Assembly (NCBI RefSeq): GCF_000238295.3
Contig: NZ_AHCD03000020.1
Location: 1 to 64,000 of the forward strand
Source: Pseudoalteromonas rubra
GTDB taxonomy: Bacteria; Pseudomonadota; Gammaproteobacteria; Enterobacterales; Alteromonadaceae
Reading direction: 5' to 3'
Length of the DNA stretch: 64,000 nucleotides
Below the pieces are notes generated by a model. It was not told the DNA's origin, made no database searches, and was given only the letters and a program-made list of their open reading frames with translations. Positions 1 through 7,784 of the stretch are shown here, piece by piece. Positions within the stretch are counted from its first letter, which is position 1. Each line of letters opens with the position of its first letter. Made by a program: the position numbers and the translations under genes.

Positions 1-34
1 TAAAAAAGAACTAAAACAAAAATTGAAAAGATTT

Positions 35-152
35 TCCTGGTGAAAATAGCGTTTTGGAACCACCTGACTCCATGCCGAACTCAGTAGTGAAACGAAACAG
101 CGCCGATGATAGTGTGGGGTTTCCCATGTGAAAGTAGGTCATCGCCAGGGCC
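35..152 (+). rRNA. rrf: 5S ribosomal RNA
   Basis: The segment contains the highly conserved gammaproteobacterial 5S core, including CCACCTGACTCCATGCCGAA and the 3' part GTAGGTCATCGCCAGG, over about 118 bases, and is followed at once by a terminator hairpin. The termini are estimated from pairing of TCCTGGTGA-like 5' bases with the CGCCAGGG 3' bases. It is the last gene of an rRNA operon whose 16S and 23S genes would lie left of the window. Confidence 0.95.
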
Positions 153-162
153 CAATTAGATG

Positions 163-192
163 AACCCGTTGCAGCAATGCAACGGGTTTTTT
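163..192 (+). terminator. rRNA operon terminator
   Basis: A perfect 10-bp stem (AACCCGTTGC at 163-172, GCAACGGGTT at 179-188) with a 6-base loop runs into a T-rich tract. It lies ten bases after the 5S gene, so it very likely ends the rRNA operon. Confidence 0.85.
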
Positions 193-246
193 GCTATGTG
201 TGATTTAAAAAGCTGTAGACAGAGCGGTGTTATCTATTCATCCATG
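163..246 (+). repeat. Direct repeat copy 1 (rrn terminator segment)
   Basis: About 84 bases starting at the terminator hairpin recur at 433-516 with only a few substitutions. The repeated part includes the hairpin and about 55 bases downstream of it (GATTTAAAAAGCTGTAGACA at 202-221). No gene is visible in 153-752 beyond these repeats and a palindrome. Confidence 0.85.
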
Positions 247-312
247 AAGCTGGATAGGATGTTGGAATAGGCCTGCGTTCTCTAAAAGGCTCATTTCACC
301 TTGCGCAAAGTA

Positions 313-345
313 ATACCAATTTCACTTAATTAAGCAAATTGGTAT
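313..345 (+). repeat. Palindromic intergenic repeat
   Basis: ATACCAATTT (313-322) and AAATTGGTAT (336-345) are perfect inverted arms around an inner palindrome CTTAATTAAG. ATACCAATT/AATTGGTAT hairpins are a familiar small dispersed repeat in Pseudoalteromonas and relatives (from memory). It sits between the two terminator copies. Confidence 0.6.
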
Positions 346-432
346 AAATGTACTCGCGTTGCGCGCTGTCATTGTACTTTTCACTTTATTCATCCATGAA
401 TCTCGTCGACATTCGTACCTCCATGTACGTCA

Positions 433-516
433 AACCCGTTGCAGCAATGCAGCGGGTTTTTTGCTATGTGCAATTTAAAAAGCTGTAGACAGAGCGGTGT
501 TGTCTATTCATCCACG
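433..516 (+). repeat. Direct repeat copy 2 (rrn terminator segment)
   Basis: Second copy of the terminator segment at 163-246. One stem position has changed (GCAGCGGGTT against GCAACGGGTT), which weakens the hairpin slightly. No 5S or tRNA gene precedes this copy, so it may be what is left of a deleted or recombined rRNA operon end. Confidence 0.8.
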
Positions 517-752
517 AAACCGGATTCTATCGCGCCTCTATATAATTGTTCCTGCATTATTCTACTTCCCCGCATCTATGTGGCTCTTTGCGCTGATCTC
601 TTCGAACTACGAAGTATTCTTCGGTTTTTCATCGCTCTTGCGTAAAGGTGCGTTAAAGCACGACTTTTCGCTATATTTCAGATTGGTTTGAGCTACTTAA
701 TTGGTCAAAACTGAGCTAGTATCCAAGCATGTCACTCATTTACTAGAAAATA

Positions 753-1367
753 ATGTCTGAGCTTTATCACTGGTTTGATTTGTTAGGTGTAATGGTGTTT
801 GCCATATCAGGTACCTTAATTGCTTATAGTAAGCATATGGACGGGTTTGGTGTGGTTGTGTTGGCAACTGTTACCGGTATAGGAGGCGGGACGATAAGAG
901 ATGTGATCCTCGATGTTCCGGTCTTTTGGTTGCATGATTCAAGCTATTTTATTGCTATCTTTTCAGCGATAGCAGTTAGCATCTGGACGCTGAACCGGCA
1001 AAAGAAGATCCCCACACTATATTTGCAAGTTGCTGATGCATTTGGGTTGGCTTTCTTTGCTGTTATGGGGGTCCAAAAAGCGCTGGATATTGGTATGCCA
1101 GATACAACTGCTGTGATTATGGGCGTGTTGACAGGGTGCTTTGGTGGTGTGATCCGGGATGTGCTGGCCAGAGAAATTCCGCTTTTACTCAAGGGGGAGT
1201 TATACGCAATCACCTGTATTTTGGGCGGGATAGTTTATACTCAACTCATAGACTTTAATTTATCAACAGAAGTTGTCATGTTGCTGGCGATGGCCACCAC
1301 GTTGTTTGCCCGACTGGCAGCTATGCGTTGGGGCATTGTGTTGCACGTCTTTAATTACAAAGATTAA
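753..1367 (+). CDS. TRIC-family (UPF0126, YicG-like) membrane protein
   Basis: This 204-residue protein is a small inner-membrane protein of the trimeric intracellular cation channel family, known in bacteria as UPF0126/YicG. It has the internal duplication typical of the family: two glycine-rich segments, GIGGGTIRDV in the first half and CFGGVIRDVLAREIP in the second, each within a set of hydrophobic helices. The length matches E. coli YicG closely. The gene starts 11 bases after the last stretch of the intergenic region and ends 14 bases before comM, so the two may have been co-transcribed. Family members conduct monovalent cations in vitro; the physiological role is not known. Confidence 0.88.
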   Translation: MSELYHWFDLLGVMVFAISGTLIAYSKHMDGFGVVVLATVTGIGGGTIRDVILDVPVFWLHDSSYFIAIFSAIAVSIWTLNRQKKIPTLYLQVADAFGLAFFAVMGVQKALDIGMPDTTAVIMGVLTGCFGGVIRDVLAREIPLLLKGELYAITCILGGIVYTQLIDFNLSTEVVMLLAMATTLFARLAAMRWGIVLHVFNYKD

Positions 1368-1381
1368 CCATAGGACAAGGA

Positions 1382-2235
1382 ATGTCATTAGCAAGAATAC
1401 TCACACGTGCTCAGGTCGGCATTGAATCTCCTGTTGTAACGGTAGAAGTTCACCTTAGTAACGGCTTACCTAGCTTTAACATAGTGGGCCTGCCGGAAAC
1501 GTCGGTCAAAGAATCGAAAGAGCGTGTGCGCTCAGCACTGCATAACTCGAACTTTATCTTTCCAGAGCAACGCATCACAGTGAATTTAGCACCGGCTGAT
1601 CTGCCCAAGCAAGGCGGCCGCTATGATCTGGCAATAGCAGTGGGCATCCTGGTTGCATCAGGGCAGCTCAATGAACAGGCAACGCTAGGGTGTGAGTTTT
1701 ATGGTGAGCTTGCCCTTAATGGGGAGATAAGAGCAGTGACGGCCATCATCCCAGTTGTTATGGCTGCCAAGCATGAACACCACACCTGTTATATCCCGGA
1801 AGAAAACCTGGGCATGGCGCAGCTTGTCGAGTATCAGCAGTGTGTTGCTGCGAATACATTACATGCACTATGGCTGGATTTGAGTGGTCAATCATCGTTA
1901 CCTTTGACAGCGCATGCACCTATTTCTCCTGTCAATGTGACCAGCAGCGCTCAGATGGATATGAGTGATGTTAAAGGACAAGCGATGGCCAAGCGTGCAC
2001 TCGAAATTGCCGCCGCCGGAGGTCATAATATTTTGTTTCTTGGTCCTCCGGGCACAGGTAAATCCATGCTGGCACAGCGCATGCCGGGGATTATGCCGAA
2101 TATGAGCATAGAACAAGCGTTACAAACGGCCGCTGTCTATTCTTTAACGGGAAAGCAGCTTAGCCTGGAAAATTGGCGTAGCAGGCCATTCCGTGCGCCT
2201 CATCATACCTGCTCTGCGGTCGCTCTGGTGGGAGG
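1382..2235 (+). pseudogene. comM: comM (yifB), 5' fragment, interrupted by transposon
   Basis: This encodes the first 284 residues of ComM/YifB, an AAA+ Mg-chelatase-like protein. ComM is a hexameric helicase that promotes branch migration when incoming single-stranded DNA is integrated during natural transformation. The N-terminal Lon-protease-like fold (MSLARILTRAQVGIESPVV onward) and the Walker A motif LGPPGTGKSML are present. The Walker B motif is on the other fragment, 20 kb away, so the truncated product cannot hydrolyse ATP normally. The open frame runs on into the transposon end for 17 foreign residues and stops at 2290. The two fragments join in frame to 505 codons, the family's usual length. 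Confidence 0.95.
2231..2235 (+). repeat. Target site duplication, left copy
   Basis: GGAGG directly precedes the TGTAAG left terminus and is repeated at 22204-22208 after the ACA right terminus. Five-base duplications are the rule for Tn7-family transposons. Confidence 0.92.
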
Positions 2236-2302
2236 TGTAAGTTCTATTGATAAATGGAAATACACATTGGTAAATGGAAATATCCATTAATAACGGAAAG
2301 TA
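2236..2302 (+). repeat. Transposon left end with three TnsB-site-like repeats
   Basis: After the TGT terminus, three related 18-bp units start at 2245, 2265 and 2285, a regular 20-bp spacing: TATTGATAAATGGAAATA, CATTGGTAAATGGAAATA and CATTAATAACGGAAAGTA. Such arrays are TnsB (transposase) binding sites in Tn7-like elements. The first 18 bases match the right terminus as TGTAAnTTCyATTGnTAA. Confidence 0.85.
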
Positions 2303-2394
2303 CTTTGTGAAGTGGTAGGAGGCTCTATAGCCGCTGACACAGAATTATGAACACCCTCAATAAAGATTTCATCCCAGCCCTCTTGGCCTACTCA

Positions 2395-2499
2395 CTAGTT
2401 GTAGTGGTCAGGTTTTACTGGTAACAAGCCACCATTATGCTGATGCGGCCTAACCTACTGTAGTAACCAAGAATGTATCTCTACTTCCCAGTACTTGCC
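2395..2499 (-). pseudogene. Possible remnant of an IS3-type transposase C-terminus
   Basis: The minus-strand frame ending at a TAG at 2395-2397 reads VRPHQHNGGLLPVKPDHYN, preceded by an in-frame stop and then EIHSWLLQ. RPHQHNGGL-like strings close to the C-terminus are typical of IS3-family integrase-domain transposases. Nothing else of the IS is visible, so if real it is a short decayed tail. The rest of 2303-2624 shows no supportable gene. Confidence 0.35.
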
Positions 2500-2624
2500 A
2501 CAACCACTCATACTTTGTGTTATTTATAACATCACCACCTTTGCCTGAATTTACAGCTGGTTTAGTGGGTCACTTGGCTATTTGGATAGACAAGTTCAAT
2601 CAAGTTACAAATAGCTTCACGTAT

Positions 2625-3197
2625 TTAGTTATGGAAGGTGAACGCACCAATGTTTTTCAAGTAGTCAGTACCAACGACAAAAGGCCGATACTTAACTTCA
2701 GATAGCACCTCTTGCGTTGACAGGTAAGTCATACACTCTCTCGTCGGATAATTCATCTTACGTGACGTAACATCAAAATGAGCCTGCATGGAGCAGTCCA
2801 GCACAGCTCCATCTGTTAGTGTGAGCCAAACATGGAAACTCAGTGCTGAATTAACACCTGGAGCAACCAGCTCGCGTTTTAAGTAATCATATGAAGTCTC
2901 ACAGTAAATAGTGTCTTCTACTTCTACGTGGCCGATTGTAATGTGACTGTGTATGCCCAGGTATTCGTTCAGTGCCCGTTGCAAGATTAAATGTACCGGT
3001 ATACATTGCCTTGCTAAATCAGCAGAACATCTAAAGCCATTTTTCACCAGAACATCGTGGCAAAACTTTAGCATCCGCATCTGTCTATTGGTGGAAGTCG
3101 CTTTTTGTGACAGCGGTAACACATTATCTGGTTCGCCTAATTCATACATTTTCGTTTTTGATACAGCTTCAATGAAGCTACCTCTATAAGCCAGCAT
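2625..3197 (-). CDS. Unknown protein, possible transglutaminase-like fold
   Basis: This 190-residue protein has no signal peptide or membrane helix. A cysteine (SADLARQCIPVHLILQRAL), followed about 70 residues later by FHVWLTLTDGAVLDCS, gives the C...H...D order and the H-x-W-(5-6)-G-x-x-x-D spacing seen in transglutaminase/papain-like domains. That assignment is inference from pattern only. The start at 3197 is supported by a GGAG sequence about six bases upstream. It is the first cargo gene inside the left end and stands alone, read toward the left terminus, with about 240 bases of AT-rich sequence and no gene between it and the next one. Confidence 0.6.
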   Translation of the reverse strand: MLAYRGSFIEAVSKTKMYELGEPDNVLPLSQKATSTNRQMRMLKFCHDVLVKNGFRCSADLARQCIPVHLILQRALNEYLGIHSHITIGHVEVEDTIYCETSYDYLKRELVAPGVNSALSFHVWLTLTDGAVLDCSMQAHFDVTSRKMNYPTRECMTYLSTQEVLSEVKYRPFVVGTDYLKNIGAFTFHN

Positions 3198-3437
3198 CCT
3201 CTACTCCACTAAAATACTGCTATTTATTGGTTGGACTATTGTAGAACTAAGCTCCATATTTGAAAGCTCCCTTATTGTCATCTATCTAGGCAGTTTTGAG
3301 AGCGTCTTTAGACTGAGTATGACTTTTGTATGCACTTATAAAGTGCGGGGCGACAACACTATATCAATGTAATTATATATTTTCATTGAGCAATGTAATT
3401 GCCGCAGTACATATAATTTCAGACAGTTCAAACTTTA

Positions 3438-4946
3438 TCAGAGGCACTCTTTTTCTTTCGCTAGTGGCAATAATCTAAACGTTGATCCAGTGTGCTCGGT
3501 CATTATCTTATTAACCTTATTAATATCCGAGTTGAGTTCATCCAGAGTCATAGCATTAATGTAATTTTCCACGTGTTCATATTTTTTTTTGTTCTGAGTG
3601 GCGATCCGCTGCCTGCGAGACCAGAAGTCTTGAGCGGAAATACTTTGGGCTTCACAGGCAAACTGAGCTCGCACCATAAGGTAGGCGTAATGGAGCTCGC
3701 AGTTATTATCGAGGTTTATACTAGTATACGGACTCTTATTATCCACTAGCTGGCGTAGGTTGTTATCTACCAGAACTTCAAGTGATTTAAATATAGACGT
3801 TTTCTTGCTGTCTTCTCCTATCCCCTTAGCCGTAAGTTTTATGCCGTTCTGGTAGTCATTAATGAAGTAATTGTAGATAAGCCTCTCTCTTTCGGTCGTC
3901 TTATCTAGAAGCCAATGCCACTCTAAATCACTAATTTGATGGAAAATCACTCTTACATTGTCTTGTAGAATCAACCAACTAAATAATCTCGCTCCTAACA
4001 ACAGCTTACTTTTTACTCTATCAGTAATGTGGCGCTGTTTAGCTTTTCGTTTGTCGGCTGTTAGAAAGCAGTTCTCAATTTGACTATGAGCATAATTGCT
4101 AAAGTTGTGGCTCTTGACGTTTGTGCGCCACGCACGCATGATCTTGGTGCTTAACGGTTCTCGCGGTTGCGATTTTCTGGCAAATATCTGCTCATCAAAC
4201 ACCATTGAACGCAGCCTCGTTCGAAGTTGCTCATCCTTTAACTCGTCAATGTATTGATGGACGTTTAGATAGCCAGTAAATATAAAATCTAAGTTTTTGG
4301 CCATACCGCGCTCTGTTTCACTTCGGTAGAACAGTGCTTTCGAAAAAAACTCTTTCAACCAGGCACTGAGTACTATGGTTTGACTATCTTCTAATCTGGC
4401 ATTGCGATTTTTAGGTTGGTGATGCCCTGTGAACAACTCAACTTCGGCGAATCGAGGGTCAGCTCTTTTGGTCAGCATTTCCAATCCACTAGGAGTTGAA
4501 AGGTGCAAATCATAAAGCAAATATGCCGTTTTAAACGCATCTTGACCAAATTCTTCGTCCGCCAGCCACTTAGCAAGCGATTTACCCGTAATGGTTTTTA
4601 TGTGTTTAGAAATGGTTTCCTTGGCGTAGGAGAAATAATCCTCTCCCTTATCACTGCCACTATAGAGGGCTTCACAAGCTCCGCGAAGCCCCTTATTTGT
4701 TAACAAGGTTCCTGATTTACCTGGGAATAGAAAATCAAATTCTGAGCAGTTGATGAACTCATCTGCCGTTTTGTCGAGAGAACGAAGCTTCCTTTCAAAT
4801 GGAAGTAGGTGGTTTTCTGGATAGCACGTTGCAATGTATTTCCCCTCATGACGTTCCACCAGGTTTTTGCGCTTAATTGAGCGTAGCTGCTCTAAATTTT
4901 TAGACTGTACAACATCGCTTAATCCCATTACCAAGATTTTCCCCAA
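3438..4946 (-). CDS. Unknown 502-residue cargo protein
   Basis: I do not recognise a family. The protein is soluble, rich in charged residues and helical in character, without signal peptide, membrane segment, Walker motif or obvious nuclease signature. Its size, basic patches (for example DKRKAKQRHITDRVKSKL) and position near a transposon end would fit a DNA-binding or recombinase-related protein, but no R...HxxR...Y set can be found, so I do not call it an integrase. The gene is divergent from the small gene at 5089 with a 142-base intergenic region between them that must carry both promoters. Confidence 0.7.
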   Translation of the reverse strand: MGKILVMGLSDVVQSKNLEQLRSIKRKNLVERHEGKYIATCYPENHLLPFERKLRSLDKTADEFINCSEFDFLFPGKSGTLLTNKGLRGACEALYSGSDKGEDYFSYAKETISKHIKTITGKSLAKWLADEEFGQDAFKTAYLLYDLHLSTPSGLEMLTKRADPRFAEVELFTGHHQPKNRNARLEDSQTIVLSAWLKEFFSKALFYRSETERGMAKNLDFIFTGYLNVHQYIDELKDEQLRTRLRSMVFDEQIFARKSQPREPLSTKIMRAWRTNVKSHNFSNYAHSQIENCFLTADKRKAKQRHITDRVKSKLLLGARLFSWLILQDNVRVIFHQISDLEWHWLLDKTTERERLIYNYFINDYQNGIKLTAKGIGEDSKKTSIFKSLEVLVDNNLRQLVDNKSPYTSINLDNNCELHYAYLMVRAQFACEAQSISAQDFWSRRQRIATQNKKKYEHVENYINAMTLDELNSDINKVNKIMTEHTGSTFRLLPLAKEKECL

Positions 4947-5088
4947 AATTTCATACTACTGTTGTTTTATCATTTATGACGAAGGGGAGATAGTGCAAAT
5001 AGTGAAGTATGAGCGCGAGAGCAAACAATATTGGTGAACTCGCTCTTCCTTTCTTGGAAATTAATCAACTTTAGAAAAGAGGTACATT

Positions 5089-5334
5089 ATGAGTAGTTTT
5101 TTAAAAAAAATCCCAAAACCAATGTCCACTATGCAGGATTACACAAATAACTTTCATTACAATCAGATGCCTGATGGAGATAAGAAAAAATACCTTCAGC
5201 ACCTTTATGATAATGATTACTCTGTTCGTGACATATCCAAGCATGTTGTAATTCCCGAGTCTCAGGTTCGAACCAAAATTGATGCTCATAGAGGTAGAGG
5301 TCCGTCATCAACGCCTTGCCTATCAAAAGGATAA
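5089..5334 (+). CDS. Small protein with helix-turn-helix-like C-terminus
   Basis: This 81-residue protein begins after a good ribosome binding site (AAAGAGG, six bases before ATG). The segment YLQHLYDNDYSVRDISKHVV followed by IPESQVRTKIDAH has the layout of a helix-turn-helix (helix, turn at YS, second helix with IPES, recognition helix). It could be a small regulator, perhaps of itself and the divergent gene at 4946; this is inference. A strong hairpin follows 13 bases after the stop, so it is probably transcribed alone. Confidence 0.6.
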   Translation: MSSFLKKIPKPMSTMQDYTNNFHYNQMPDGDKKKYLQHLYDNDYSVRDISKHVVIPESQVRTKIDAHRGRGPSSTPCLSKG

Positions 5335-5347
5335 GTACAACGTATCT

Positions 5348-5386
5348 AATGATGATACTCACCTTAGATTGGTGAGTATCATCATT
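5348..5386. terminator. Perfect 16-bp hairpin
   Basis: AATGATGATACTCACC (5348-5363) and GGTGAGTATCATCATT (5371-5386) pair perfectly around a 7-base loop, followed by GAATTTTCCTTTT. It probably terminates the small gene ending at 5334. The following stretch up to 5665 has no gene I can support; a minus-strand frame there is noted under rejected items. Confidence 0.75.
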
Positions 5387-5665
5387 GAATTTTCCTTTTA
5401 AATCAGGGGGGAAGCGTTTAACGTTTCTACCAGCTCGCTTAAGTCGAAGATATTCCTCCCCTATTAGGGGTTTGGCATAAAATCCATTGTACGGAAATGA
5501 TGGCTCAGACACGTAATTGGGGCAAAAACATTTTAGGAAGCACGTTCTCTTTGTTACTGTTTTGATAATGTATTGGGTTGTGTGCTGTGTACATTTGATT
5601 AATGCAGGGTTAATATTGAGGGTGTTTGATCGTAGACTGAATTGGATAAAGATAAGAGAGGTGTA

Positions 5666-6415
5666 ATGACGCTAACTCCCCCTCCTGGACATAACCACAA
5701 TGAAGCGCCCCCAAGCGCTGTACACGTGATGTTTGGTAATTTTACAGCATCTGTAAAAGATCATAAGGCTTTGGTAATAATCATGAGTGTCGTTCTATTT
5801 GCACTATGTTTATTTCTAATGAAACCTGATCAAGTGAAAGAATTCCTTGATCGTCGCTTCATTGAACCTGATGCATGGGAGCAATATGATTTGTACGACG
5901 AAGCACAAAAATCCGTATTTGAAGTCATAGAGAACTGGAATCGCATCAAATCCATTGATGATACTCATACGACGGAAGTAAAGACAATAAGAGCTAACAT
6001 TAAAGGCGTTCTTCACAGGTTCAAGAATTTGGAAACCTCGTCTTTGCCTAGGATCAATGTAGTCATTTGGCACCATGACTTAGCCAGGCTATACAATATA
6101 CAATTCGATATCACAAAAAATGAGCGATATCTAAAAAAAGCGCTGGAACACCTTGCAGTTGCTGATAAGATTTCATCTGGTGATGTAACGCCAAAGCTTA
6201 CCAAGGCTGAAATCATGTTTTTTGAAGAGCACGATATTAGTCATGAAATTCAGTGGACATATTTAGCTTCTTATTCAATCAATGCGGCTTTGGGTAGGAA
6301 ACAATATTCAACTGAATTGAATGAGATCAAGGTCTATTTTGGTGGATGTAGAATGTTATTGGATGAATCTTTGGAGCATAAACGAATGCTGCAAGGCATA
6401 GGCTGTGATGCGTGA
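5666..6415 (+). CDS. Unknown single-pass membrane protein
   Basis: The 249-residue product has a proline-rich N-terminus (MTLTPPPGHNHNEAPP), one membrane helix (ALVIIMSVVLFALCLFLM, about residues 40-57) and a helical soluble domain after it. The helical part (WHHDLARLYNIQFD, YLKKALEHLAVADKI) resembles tetratricopeptide-style helix pairs but no clear repeat register can be claimed. The ATG at 5666 is preferred over an upstream TTG because AGAGAGGTG lies just before it. It is convergent with the small exported-peptide gene at 6461, with a shared hairpin between them. Function unknown. Confidence 0.7.
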   Translation: MTLTPPPGHNHNEAPPSAVHVMFGNFTASVKDHKALVIIMSVVLFALCLFLMKPDQVKEFLDRRFIEPDAWEQYDLYDEAQKSVFEVIENWNRIKSIDDTHTTEVKTIRANIKGVLHRFKNLETSSLPRINVVIWHHDLARLYNIQFDITKNERYLKKALEHLAVADKISSGDVTPKLTKAEIMFFEEHDISHEIQWTYLASYSINAALGRKQYSTELNEIKVYFGGCRMLLDESLEHKRMLQGIGCDA

Positions 6416-6423
6416 GGATTAAA

Positions 6424-6451
6424 AAGCTGCGATGTGTGAACGTCGCAGCTT
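6424..6451. terminator. Bidirectional terminator hairpin
   Basis: AAGCTGCGA (6424-6432) and TCGCAGCTT (6443-6451) form a 9-bp stem between two convergent genes that end at 6415 and 6461. An A-run before it on one side serves the minus strand as a T-run. Confidence 0.75.
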
Positions 6452-6460
6452 CTCCGACTT

Positions 6461-6706
6461 TTAACCAAAAACTTCTCTAATCGTCTGAATGATAGATTTG
6501 TTATCAGTCGGTTTGACAGGCCTTAAAGATGGGCCGCCATTTCTTGCATGCAATGGTGATTCAGCTCGCTCCACTGATACAGGCTTACCATTGTCTTCGC
6601 TTGCTATCGATATCCCAGCGGTCAAAGTGGTTGCACATATTAAAGCAGTAGCAACTTTCAATTTTTTTGACGCAAGTCTTCTAAGACCTATTGGATTCAT
6701 GTTCAT
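6461..6706 (-). CDS. Small exported peptide, unknown
   Basis: An 81-residue product with a basic N-terminus (LRRLASKKLK), a hydrophobic stretch (VATALICATTLTAGISIA) and a short polar mature part of about 45 residues (SEDNGKPVSVERAES...). This is the layout of a cleaved signal peptide, with a likely site after SIA. AAGGGA seven bases before the ATG supports the start. The mature part has no cysteine and no recognised motif. It lies between a membrane protein gene and a secreted nuclease gene; a role with either is only a possibility. Confidence 0.6.
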   Translation of the reverse strand: MNMNPIGLRRLASKKLKVATALICATTLTAGISIASEDNGKPVSVERAESPLHARNGGPSLRPVKPTDNKSIIQTIREVFG

Positions 6707-7023
6707 AGCAAATTCCCTTTTTAGTTCAATTTCAATGTTATTTGGGGAAACCCCATCCAGTACAACACGTAAATGATAATATAATTTAACATTTTGTCAA
6801 CCTTGGTACGTTAAGGTTAAAACAAAGATGTAGTAACACGCTATGACGAACCTCGTAATTTACAGGGTATTCGTTCATAAGAAGAGTATAGACTATCGTC
6901 TTACTTTTTGTGCATTAAGTCATCTTAAAGCTTGTGGATAGTCGGGCTCTTCGCTCTTGCTGGTAAGTGCGTTAAGACATGATAAAATTATGGGCACATA
7001 GAGATTTTTATCAAGGAAACGAG

Positions 7024-7758
7024 ATGTACCAGCCTATTTTTAAAACTGTGTTAGTGATTATTTTAATATCAAGCTCATTGTCGACAAGTGCTAAATCATG
7101 GCGAGGCTTGGAAGTAGTAGCAGAAAATAGGTGCTCACCCTATAACAAGTCTGAGCAGTATCGATACCCACAAAGTATTGAAAACGCGATTGTAAAGCAG
7201 ATGGGAGGTCGCATTTATGGACCTTACTCGGGTCGATATTTTGAATCTGATACTTACACTGACATTGAGCATATTGTAGCGACGACAGAAGGCCATGACA
7301 GCGGGTTATGTTCAGCCCCTGCTGAAGTCAAATTACAGTTTGCGACAGATTTACTGAACTTGACACTTGCTGCCCCTGAAGTGAATCGATGTGGTGCTAG
7401 GGGAAAGTGTGGAAAGGATGCCGCTGAGTGGATGCCAGAGAAAAACCGCTGTTGGTTTGCAAGTCGTGTTGTAGCAATAAAAAATAAATATCAACTGACA
7501 GTTGATCAAGCTGAAGTTGACGCCTTAGAAGCTGTGCTTTCTCATTGCCAAAGCAATGAGCTGGTTTTTTTCCCTGCTGAGAGTACCTCCGCGAGTGATA
7601 GAGTCACGATTGATGCGCTTGACCTTTATGACGACAATAACAATGGTAAAATAACCTGTAAAGAAGCTAGAAAGCACGGTATCGCACCCGTTTCAAAGGA
7701 CCATGTTGCTTACGCATTTATGAATGATAGAGATCAGGACGGTGTTGTGTGTGAGTAG
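7024..7758 (+). CDS. Secreted HNH-type nuclease with Excalibur calcium-binding domain
   Basis: The 244-residue protein begins with a signal peptide (MYQPIFKTVLVIILISSSLS, cleavage near TSA-K). A His-Me finger nuclease domain follows: DIEHIVA (His about residue 83) and LLNLTLAAPEVNR with metal-site asparagines near 112 and 121, in the style of the DUF1524/HNH nucleases. The C-terminus (about 197-244) is an Excalibur domain with DLYDDNNNGKITCKEA and a final DRDQDGVVCE loop, an EF-hand-like calcium site. The start at 7024 is chosen because AAGGAA precedes it and the signal peptide then begins properly. Such proteins degrade extracellular or envelope-exposed DNA; here that could affect DNA uptake or invading phage, which is inference. 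Confidence 0.82.
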   Translation: MYQPIFKTVLVIILISSSLSTSAKSWRGLEVVAENRCSPYNKSEQYRYPQSIENAIVKQMGGRIYGPYSGRYFESDTYTDIEHIVATTEGHDSGLCSAPAEVKLQFATDLLNLTLAAPEVNRCGARGKCGKDAAEWMPEKNRCWFASRVVAIKNKYQLTVDQAEVDALEAVLSHCQSNELVFFPAESTSASDRVTIDALDLYDDNNNGKITCKEARKHGIAPVSKDHVAYAFMNDRDQDGVVCE

Positions 7759-7784
7759 TCGAACTGTATTGAATCAACTCTTAA

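Noticed and set aside
439..691. Two short overlapping frames after the rRNA operon
   Set aside because: They cover the duplicated terminator hairpin, have no ribosome binding site and no recognisable sequence.
2517..2705. Plus-strand frame near the left end
   Set aside because: It overlaps the start of the minus-strand gene region and has no ribosome binding site or family resemblance.
3438..4946. Tyrosine recombinase
   Set aside because: The position near the element end and basic segments suggested it, but no ordered R, HxxR and Y residues can be placed.
5129..5512. Minus-strand frame whose first part reads like protein (EPSFPYNGFYAKPLIGEEYL onward), possibly extending upstream with cysteines
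   Set aside because: It runs through the perfect hairpin and across most of the small gene at 5089, begins at GTG without a ribosome binding site, and its second half looks random. It may be a decayed gene start but cannot be supported.
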